5,292 nucleotides of DNA, taken from the NCBI GenBank assembly GCA_003455235.1, contig DMRT01000166.1, forward strand, positions 1 through 5,292. Reading direction: 5' to 3'. This stretch comes from Chitinophagaceae bacterium. GTDB lineage: Bacteria > Bacteroidota > Bacteroidia > Chitinophagales > Chitinophagaceae. A program made the position numbers and the translations under genes. The notes beneath the pieces were generated by a model. That model ran no database searches and was not told the DNA's origin. It saw nothing but the letters and a program-made list of their open reading frames with translations. This document shows positions 1 to 5,292 of the stretch, piece by piece. Every line of letters starts with the position of its first letter. Position 1 is the stretch's first letter.

Positions 1-687
1 CAGGCTTCCAAAAAAGCCGGCGATGGTAACAATTACTGGAGCCGCCTCGGTCAGTGCCAGGGTGTGCGGGGTTCCGGAACATGGGACCTCGGATGGGGAT
101 GGAATACCCCTACACCAAACCTGGTGGGTTCTTATGAAGCCGGCGACGTTCGCAGGGATGCTACTATATTATTCTCTAACCAGTCAGATGGCGGAACAAG
201 CACCGGTGGATATGGACAAACCCTGCCCAACCTCACCAACGCCCTGTACTGGAATAAAAAAGTATATAACCAATACAGCGATTACCTGAATGCCGGTTTA
301 GGAACGCCAAACAATGAAGCTCAGAACACCTGGGTTAACCATCGTGTACTTCGTTTTGCAGATATTTTACTGCTGGCTGCTGAAGCATCCAACGAAACAT
401 CACCCGGAAACCCCGAAGTGGTGACCTGGGTGAACAGGATCCGCAACCGTGCCGGCCTGGGCAATATTGCTTATGCAAGCCAGGCACAGATGCGTGCAGC
501 CATCAAGCAGGAAAGAAGAGCTGAATTCGGTATGGAATATGAGCGCTTCTTCGACCTGGTAAGGTATGGTGATGCGACTACTGTACTGGGACCAAACGGT
601 TACCAGAACAAGCACCGGTATTACCCGATACCTACATCAGCGCTGAATACAAATCCAAACCTGGTGCAGAACCCGGAATGGCCATAA
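1..687 (+). CDS. SusD/RagB-family outer-membrane nutrient-binding lipoprotein, C-terminal part (5' truncated by window)
   Basis: The reading frame is open from the first base and ends at TAA 685-687, giving 228 visible residues; SusD proteins are usually about 450-600 residues, so roughly the N-terminal half, with the signal peptide and most TPR-like helices, lies outside the window. Hallmarks of the SusD C-terminal domain are visible: a helix reading HRVLRFADILLLAAEA (about 114-129), the segment KQERRAEFGMEYERFFDLVR (169-188) that matches the family pattern of an ERR-E-F/L helix followed by R-F-F-D-L-V-R, then YYPIP (207-211) and the typical ending NPNLVQNPEW. Family knowledge: SusD-like lipoproteins cap a SusC-type TonB-dependent transporter on the cell surface and bind glycans or other oligomers for import. 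The susC partner is expected just upstream, outside the window. The next gene starts 30 nt downstream, so the two are probably co-transcribed. The ligand cannot be inferred. An ATG/GTG start inside this stretch would be false; the frame simply continues from the left. Confidence 0.95.
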   Translation, partial: QASKKAGDGNNYWSRLGQCQGVRGSGTWDLGWGWNTPTPNLVGSYEAGDVRRDATILFSNQSDGGTSTGGYGQTLPNLTNALYWNKKVYNQYSDYLNAGLGTPNNEAQNTWVNHRVLRFADILLLAAEASNETSPGNPEVVTWVNRIRNRAGLGNIAYASQAQMRAAIKQERRAEFGMEYERFFDLVRYGDATTVLGPNGYQNKHRYYPIPTSALNTNPNLVQNPEWP

Positions 688-717
688 TCAAACATCAACC
701 ATTTTAAAATAACGATC

Positions 718-1563
718 ATGCAAACAAAATTCAAACATTACCTCACAGCGGTTGTCATGATACTGGCCGCTGCGGGTTGTCAGAAAATGGACAAGCCTGA
801 CCTGGGTAATTATCCGCAGGATGCCAATTCACCCACGGGTCCGCTGAAGTTTTATGCAGCTTTCGACGGATCAAGCACCAATCCATTGATGAATGCGGTG
901 GACAGTATCAGGGCCACCTTTCCTTCCGATAACCCCTTTACCAGCGGCGCTGGTATCGCCGGCAGCGGAGTTACAGGGGTGAACCAGAAGTACATCAAAT
1001 ACCCCTCGTTCAATACATGGGCCGGCAGCAGCAGTATGTCGATCTCTGTATGGTTTAAGCAGAACGGGCAGACAAAAAACAATAACGGTACCAACGGCCC
1101 GTCATATATCATGTCGCTGAAAGCCGTTGATGGGTTCCATTGGAGCAACGCTGTTGGATTCCTGTTCCTCGAAGGAGACAATACAGCATGTGCCGTAAAA
1201 AGCATGTTTGTAAGCACTACCGGCGACAACTGGTTTACCTGGGAAGGCGGCCAAACCATTGCGGGATTATGCAATAACGCCTGGCATCACCTGGTACTTA
1301 CTTATGATCAAACAAACAGCTCAGTTAAATTGTATATCGACGGAGTGCAGAACCCCAATGTAAAGAACTGGGGCACACACGGTGCATTGAACCTGGCTAC
1401 AAGCAAGATCTCCGAATACAGGGTTGGTGCCGGACCTTCCACCAACTATGCATCCGACGACTGGCTGGCCTGCACATTCAAAGGCAGTTTAGACCAATTG
1501 AGAATGTATGGCGTGGCGCTGAGCGCAACCGAAATTCAGGCTCTTTTTGCAAACAAACGTTAA
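718..1563 (+). CDS. LamG / concanavalin A-like jellyroll domain lipoprotein, probable SusE/F-position surface binder
   Basis: This is a complete gene of 281 residues. It begins with a lipoprotein signal peptide: basic start MQTKFKH, a hydrophobic stretch at 8-19 and a lipobox ending A-A-G-C with Cys21 as the predicted lipidated residue. The sequence after the cysteine, QKMDKPD, contains acidic residues and loosely resembles Bacteroidota surface-export signals. A linker rich in Pro, Asn and Gly leads into a LamG/Laminin_G_3-like jellyroll at about 42-278. Recognisable strands are SISVWFK (108-114), WHHLVLTYD (189-197) followed by S-V-K-L-Y-I-D-G-V, and the closing FKGSLDQLRMYG (254-265) with the helix SATEIQALF. 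This fold usually binds carbohydrate; no catalytic motif of a glycanase is evident, so a binding role is more likely than an enzymatic one. It sits 30 nt after susD, where SusE/F-like accessory binding proteins are normally encoded. The leader is A/T-rich (TTTTAAAATAACGATC) without a clear Shine-Dalgarno sequence, normal for the phylum. A strong terminator follows. The ligand is unknown. Confidence 0.93.
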   Translation: MQTKFKHYLTAVVMILAAAGCQKMDKPDLGNYPQDANSPTGPLKFYAAFDGSSTNPLMNAVDSIRATFPSDNPFTSGAGIAGSGVTGVNQKYIKYPSFNTWAGSSSMSISVWFKQNGQTKNNNGTNGPSYIMSLKAVDGFHWSNAVGFLFLEGDNTACAVKSMFVSTTGDNWFTWEGGQTIAGLCNNAWHHLVLTYDQTNSSVKLYIDGVQNPNVKNWGTHGALNLATSKISEYRVGAGPSTNYASDDWLACTFKGSLDQLRMYGVALSATEIQALFANKR

Positions 1564-1598
1564 CTAGTAGTAAATAGCAGTTTCATAAATCAAGCTTC

Positions 1599-1652
1599 AT
1601 GCGCAATCAGAAAGGGCTGAACAATCTTGTTTGGCCCTTTTTTTTCCTTTAA
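1599..1652 (+). other. 17-codon leader ORF spanning the terminator hairpin (speculative)
   Basis: An ATG at 1599 opens a short frame encoding MRNQKGLNNLVWPFFFL that stops at TAA 1650-1652, 13 nt before the VCBS-protein start. Its codons run through both arms and the loop of the terminator at 1611-1645. The run of phenylalanines is just the T-tract read as codons, and I see no convincing ribosome binding site, so it may be chance. It is listed only because its position would let translation affect the hairpin and possibly couple to the next gene. Confidence 0.12.
1611..1645 (+). terminator. Strong intrinsic (rho-independent) terminator after the susD-LamG unit
   Basis: The left arm 1611-1623 (AAAGGGCTGAACA) pairs with the right arm 1628-1640 (TGTTTGGCCCTTT) over 13 base pairs, including two adjacent G-U wobbles, around a 4-nt loop ATCT. 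The GC-rich core is GGGC/GCCC. The right arm runs directly into a T-tract: eight uninterrupted T at 1638-1645, then CCTTT. It begins 47 nt after the LamG stop codon, as expected for the end of that transcript. It also lies only 20 nt before the next start codon, leaving very little room for an independent promoter in between. Confidence 0.87.
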
Positions 1653-1665
1653 CCTGTATAAGTTG

Positions 1666-4600
1666 ATGCTGGTGAAAAAAATCATCATACGATATCTCCT
1701 GCTGCTTTTTGTGATCACTACGCTGCTGATGTCATGCAAACAAAAAACAAAAGGCCTGTTTGAGCCGCTTCCGGCTTCTCAAACCAATATCCGTTGTGAG
1801 AACAAACTTGAAAACCGGGAGATGTTCAACATTCTTTATTACCTGTATTATTATAATGGTGGGGGCGTAGCAACCGGCGACATCAACAACGACGGACTGG
1901 CCGATATTTATTTTACCGCCAATAGCAAAGGAAATAATAAACTGTACCTCAATAAAGGCAATTTTGTTTTTGAAGACATTACCGCCAAGGCCGGCGTGGC
2001 CGGTACAGCCGACTGGAGTTCGGGTGTTACCATGGCCGACGTGAATGGTGACGGCTTCATGGATATTTATGTATGCGCCAGCAGCCAGCACCACGGACTG
2101 AAAGGCCACAACGAACTTTTTATCAATAACGGCAACAGCACCTTTACCGAAAGTGCGGAAAAATACGGACTTGCTTTTGCCGGTTTCGGAACACAGGCCG
2201 CTTTCTTCGATTATGACCACGACGGCGACCTGGATTGTTACCTGCTGAACCACTCCCAGAAACCGAATGCAAACATCCGCGACACCAGCAACCGCCGCAA
2301 ATTTGATGAAGTATCCGGCGACCGCTTCTACCGAAATGACCTCGACTCCACCGGCAAATTCACGGATGTATCCGCCACCGCCGGTATTTACCAGAGCAAC
2401 CTCGGTTATGGCCTGGGCATTGCCATCGGTGATTTTAACAACGACGGATGGGATGATATTTACATCGGGAACGATTTTCATGAAAATGATTATTACTACC
2501 TCAATAACGGAAACGGAACTTTTGCCGAATCAGGCGCTGCTCACTTCAAACACTACAGCCGCTTCAGCATGGGCAACGATGCCGCCGACTATAACAACGA
2601 CGGGCAACTCGACATCATTACCGTAGACATGCTCCCCCCCGATGAAAAAGTGCTGAAGACCTATGGCCGTGATGAAAATCCCGATACGTACAAATTCAAA
2701 CTGATGGGGCATGGATACCAGAACCAGTATTCAAAAAATGCCCTGCAACGGAATAACGGAAACGGATCCAGCTTCAGTGAAACAGCCCTGCAAAGCGGCG
2801 TGGCCGCCACCGACTGGAGCTGGGCTCCCCTGTTTGCCGATTTTGACAACGACGGCAATAAAGACCTGTTCATCTCCAGCGGCATTGTGAAAAGACCCGT
2901 TGACCTCGACTATGTTCGGTTTGTATCCGACCTGGTGATGAAGATGGAAAATGATAAATCAACGGAATACGATAAGCAAGCCATCGACAATATGCCCGAC
3001 GGAAGTTCTCACCCGTATTTCTACAAAGGAGATGGGAAAATACATTTTACTGATGTAAGCGAAAGCTGGGGCACCGCTTCCATGAAAGGATATTTCAACG
3101 GCGCTTCCTATGCCGACCTGGATAACGACGGCAACCTCGACATGGTAATTAACAGCCTGAATGCACCCGCCGTGATCCTGAAGAATAAAATGCCGGCAAA
3201 AAATTCGATCGACATTGTATTCAACGGCAACGATAAAAACCGCAACGGCATCGGTGCCAAAGCATGGGTATTTGCCGGTGGAAAAATGCAATACCAGCAA
3301 CTGATGACCACCCGGGGATTCCAGTCATCCTGCGATACCCGGCTTCACTTTGGTATGGACAGCCTCCGCAATATCGACAGCATACTCATTGTGTGGCCCA
3401 ACCAGAAATACCAGCTGATGAAAACCGTTCCGGTGGTAGGACAAATAACCGTAAACCAGGCTGCATCGGGCGGGCATTTTGAGTACAATCAGTTTTTTCC
3501 ACCGGCCAAACAGGCATTTGAAGACATCAGCGCCCAGGTAGCCTGCAACTGGACGCATCACGAAAACGATTTTCTCGATTTCAATAAACAATACCTCACG
3601 CCCCACATGCAATCCACCCGCGGACCCAAACTGGCCGTGGCCGATGTAAACAAAGACGGGCTGGATGATTTCTTCGTCTGCGGGGCTTCCGGTCAGGCGG
3701 GCCAGCTCATGATACAAACCGCTGCCGGTAAATTTATTTCCACCGACACTGCTGTGTTTGCAAAAAATAAAATGAGTGAAGGCGTGGATGCGGTTTTCTT
3801 TGATGCCAACAACGACGGAGCCCCCGACCTCTACGTGGTAAGCGGCGGCAACCAATACGACGACGGCACGCCTTTCCTGGCCGATCACCTGTACATGAAC
3901 GATGGAAAAGGACATTTCAGCGCTGCCGAAACTGCCATTCCGGCGATACTAAAAAACAAATCCTGTGTAACCGCTGCTGACATTGATAAGGATGGTGATG
4001 CGGATCTGTTCGTGGGTGGACTGGCGGATGCAAAACGATTTGGTATTGCGCAGCCCTCTTATCTTTTATTGAACGATGGAAAAGGAACTTTCCGGCTGGC
4101 TGATGCCACCACTATTAAGACCGATAATCTGGGGATTGTCACCAGCGCTTCTTTCACCGACCTCAACAACGACGGATGGAATGACCTGGTGCTGGCAGGC
4201 GAATGGATGGCCGTAAAAGTATTCATGAATAAAAATGGAAAATTCTCCGCCGCTGATATCCCTTCTTCCACGGGCTTATGGCAAACCGTTTATACAACGG
4301 ACGTGAACGGAGATGGCTTCGCCGATATACTGGCGGGCAATTGGGGGCACAATAGTAAATTATACGCCGGTAAAAACGGCCCGGTAAAATTGTATGTGAA
4401 AGACTTTGATGGGAACGGCTCGGTGGAGCAGGTGATGGCATACACCATCAACAAAAAGGAATATACGTTCCTGGCCAAGGATGAACTGGAGCGGCCGCTG
4501 CCCGTATTGAAAAAAGCCTACCTCACCTACAGTGAAGTGGCGGGCAAAACCGTGGATTATATGTTTTACGACCTGTTTAAGGATTATACCGAACTGAAAG

Positions 4601-4959
4601 CAGAAACACTGGGCTCCTGCTGCTTTATCAACGATGGGAAAGGTCATTTTACCAAAATGGAACTCCCGGAAGCCATACAGATGGCGCCGGTCTTTACATT
4701 CAGCTCACTGGCCGCAGGTACTTACCTGGCCGCCGGTAATTTTTATGGAGTGGTTCCGTACGAAGGCCGCTATGATGCGCTGCTGCCCACCTTGTTTTCA
4801 TTTAATAAAACCACCAATACGTTTTCAGCATCAGGAACGATACCCCTGGCAGCCGATGAAATGCGGGATGTTAAATGGATAAAAACGGCAGGCGGGAAAC
4901 AGGTATTGGTGCTGGCACAAAATAATAACCGGTTGATCTTTTTAAAACCGAACGGATAG
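1666..4959 (+). CDS. Large VCBS/FG-GAP repeat lipoprotein with ASPIC/UnbV domain
   Basis: From ATG 1666 this encodes 1097 residues. An in-frame TTG at 1627 would extend it by 13 codons but lies in the terminator loop and arm; ATG 1666 gives a clean lipoprotein signal (MLVKKIIIR, hydrophobic 10-22, lipobox L-M-S-C, Cys24). GTG 1672 is a weaker alternative. Calcium-loop motifs of the D-x-(D/N)-x-(D/N)-G-x-x-(D/E) type start at residues 72, 125, 182, 256, 308, 392 and 484, then, after an ASPIC/UnbV domain at about 525-586 (NRNGIGAK, TTRGFQSS, RLHFGM, IVWPNQ), at 660, 713, 772, 832, 879 and 913. Such FG-GAP/VCBS repeats form integrin-like beta-propeller blades, so two propellers joined by the ASPIC domain are likely. 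The last loop, DFDGNGSVE, is divergent. The ending (IFLKPNG) shows no type IX secretion sorting domain. Family members of about this length are common near SusCD genes in Bacteroidota; their biochemical role is not established. Binding or adhesion on the cell envelope is inferred. Nothing in it indicates RNA binding. Confidence 0.95.
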   Translation: MLVKKIIIRYLLLLFVITTLLMSCKQKTKGLFEPLPASQTNIRCENKLENREMFNILYYLYYYNGGGVATGDINNDGLADIYFTANSKGNNKLYLNKGNFVFEDITAKAGVAGTADWSSGVTMADVNGDGFMDIYVCASSQHHGLKGHNELFINNGNSTFTESAEKYGLAFAGFGTQAAFFDYDHDGDLDCYLLNHSQKPNANIRDTSNRRKFDEVSGDRFYRNDLDSTGKFTDVSATAGIYQSNLGYGLGIAIGDFNNDGWDDIYIGNDFHENDYYYLNNGNGTFAESGAAHFKHYSRFSMGNDAADYNNDGQLDIITVDMLPPDEKVLKTYGRDENPDTYKFKLMGHGYQNQYSKNALQRNNGNGSSFSETALQSGVAATDWSWAPLFADFDNDGNKDLFISSGIVKRPVDLDYVRFVSDLVMKMENDKSTEYDKQAIDNMPDGSSHPYFYKGDGKIHFTDVSESWGTASMKGYFNGASYADLDNDGNLDMVINSLNAPAVILKNKMPAKNSIDIVFNGNDKNRNGIGAKAWVFAGGKMQYQQLMTTRGFQSSCDTRLHFGMDSLRNIDSILIVWPNQKYQLMKTVPVVGQITVNQAASGGHFEYNQFFPPAKQAFEDISAQVACNWTHHENDFLDFNKQYLTPHMQSTRGPKLAVADVNKDGLDDFFVCGASGQAGQLMIQTAAGKFISTDTAVFAKNKMSEGVDAVFFDANNDGAPDLYVVSGGNQYDDGTPFLADHLYMNDGKGHFSAAETAIPAILKNKSCVTAADIDKDGDADLFVGGLADAKRFGIAQPSYLLLNDGKGTFRLADATTIKTDNLGIVTSASFTDLNNDGWNDLVLAGEWMAVKVFMNKNGKFSAADIPSSTGLWQTVYTTDVNGDGFADILAGNWGHNSKLYAGKNGPVKLYVKDFDGNGSVEQVMAYTINKKEYTFLAKDELERPLPVLKKAYLTYSEVAGKTVDYMFYDLFKDYTELKAETLGSCCFINDGKGHFTKMELPEAIQMAPVFTFSSLAAGTYLAAGNFYGVVPYEGRYDALLPTLFSFNKTTNTFSASGTIPLAADEMRDVKWIKTAGGKQVLVLAQNNNRLIFLKPNG

Positions 4960-5004
4960 TTCCGCTTTCAGCAGGCGGTAGTGTTGCTGATATGATTTTT
5001 GATT

Positions 5005-5292
5005 ATGAAACATTTTAGTACAGGGTTTGTATTACTCGCCTTATTCTTTTTACCCGGTTGCCGGCAAAAAGAATATACCAATGCGTTCAGCAATCCGATC
5101 CTCTTTTCCCGGACGGTAAAAGAGCTGAACAATGTGGTGATGCAGAATAATTTTCCACCCATCATTGCCAGCCGTAATTATGCCTATGCCAGTATTGCCG
5201 CTTATGAAACCATGGTGTTGGGCGACGGCCGCTACCAGTCGCTGGCCGGGCAGATCAGGCATTTGCCCGCCCTTCCCAAACAGGATACGAGC
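5005..5292 (+). CDS. Vanadium-dependent haloperoxidase-like (PAP2 superfamily) lipoprotein, N-terminal part (3' truncated by window)
   Basis: ATG 5005 opens a frame that stays open to the last base, giving 96 residues; an in-frame TGA at 4993 limits how far upstream the start could be. The signal peptide is MKHFSTG, hydrophobic 8-16, then lipobox L-P-G-C with Cys19. The mature part has the pattern I recognise from the start of Bacteroidota vanadium-dependent haloperoxidases: NNFPPIIASRNYAYASIAAY (the PP-x-x-A-S-R-x-Y-A-Y-A-S-I-A-A-Y-E block, about 51-71) followed by L-G-D-G-R-Y-Q-S-L-A-G-Q. Family knowledge: these enzymes share the acid-phosphatase (PAP2) fold and hold vanadate or phosphate with Lys, Arg and His residues. 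Those residues lie further toward the C-terminus, outside the window, so haloperoxidase versus phosphatase activity cannot be judged. It starts 45 nt after the VCBS gene with no convincing terminator between them, suggesting co-transcription. The assignment rests on N-terminal similarity only. Confidence 0.82.
   Translation, partial: MKHFSTGFVLLALFFLPGCRQKEYTNAFSNPILFSRTVKELNNVVMQNNFPPIIASRNYAYASIAAYETMVLGDGRYQSLAGQIRHLPALPKQDTS

Noticed and set aside
23..289. Plus-strand frame of 88 codons at the left end
   Set aside because: It is out of frame with the SusD reading, which is open from base 1 and carries conserved family motifs.
852..1274. Minus-strand frame of 140 codons opposite the LamG gene
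   Set aside because: It lies inside a complete LamG-domain gene whose signal peptide and strand motifs are clear; the antisense translation shows no family features.
1564..1665. Promoter for the VCBS gene in the intergenic region
   Set aside because: The TTTG in the terminator arm (1630-1633) lacks the TA two bases upstream expected in TAnnTTTG and has no suitable -33 element; TATAAG at 1657-1662 lies too close to the start codon. No promoter can be supported.
1732..2481. Long minus-strand frame (249 codons) opposite the VCBS gene
   Set aside because: Its Val/Ile-rich repetitive translation is the antisense of the repeated D-x-D-x-D-G codons (GTC/GTT/ATC). It lacks a recognisable domain and lies wholly within a convincing + strand gene.
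2267..2626. Plus-strand frame of 119 codons within the VCBS gene
   Set aside because: Thr/Ala/Pro-rich out-of-frame reading of the repeat region; no signal peptide or domain.
3325..3915. Minus-strand frame of 196 codons opposite the VCBS gene
   Set aside because: Same cause: antisense of Asp/Asn-rich repeats, no domain, no plausible promoter or context.
4962..4978. Small hairpin after the VCBS stop codon (CCGCTT with AGGCGG, loop TCAGC) as a possible terminator
   Set aside because: The stem is only 6 bp with one wobble and no T-tract follows directly, so termination between the VCBS and haloperoxidase-like genes is not supported.
4968..5262. Minus-strand frames at the right end (4968-5165 and 5050-5262)
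   Set aside because: Both are antisense to the haloperoxidase-like gene, whose + strand frame has a lipoprotein signal and a recognised conserved block.

Overview
The window looks like chromosomal DNA of a Bacteroidota bacterium, most likely of the Chitinophagaceae/Sphingobacteriia type (a family-level guess from protein style, not a measured placement). The evidence is a SusD-family outer-membrane nutrient-binding protein, three lipoproteins with Bacteroidota-like signal peptides, starts without strong Shine-Dalgarno sequences but with A/T-rich leaders, and a long calcium-loop (VCBS/FG-GAP) protein carrying an ASPIC/UnbV domain. All genes are on the + strand and the window is almost fully coding.

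Layout: (1) 1-687, the C-terminal 228 residues of a SusD/RagB-like protein cut by the left edge; its SusC partner would lie further left. (2) 718-1563, a complete 281-residue LamG-type (concanavalin A-like) lipoprotein, 30 nt behind susD and presumably in the same transcript. (3) 1564-1665, a short intergenic region holding a strong intrinsic terminator (1611-1645). (4) 1666-4959, a 1097-residue lipoprotein with thirteen D-x-D-x-D-G type loops, in two sets on either side of an ASPIC/UnbV domain. (5) 5005-5292, the first 96 residues of a lipoprotein resembling Bacteroidota vanadium-dependent haloperoxidases (PAP2 superfamily), cut by the right edge.

How the genes may work together (inference): SusD plus the LamG protein look like the binding parts of a SusCD-type outer-membrane uptake machine, with the LamG lipoprotein in the place of SusE/F-like accessory binders. 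The VCBS/ASPIC lipoprotein and the haloperoxidase-like lipoprotein follow 45 nt apart and could form a second unit, separated from the first by the terminator. No glycoside hydrolase, regulator or transporter is visible, so the substrate cannot be named. I see no mobile element, CRISPR array, tRNA or rRNA. The window is mainly a recognisable Bacteroidota arrangement; the points most worth a second look are the terminator only 20 nt before the VCBS start codon, a 17-codon ORF running through that terminator, and the recurring but functionally unexplained pairing of VCBS/ASPIC and haloperoxidase-like lipoproteins beside SusCD.
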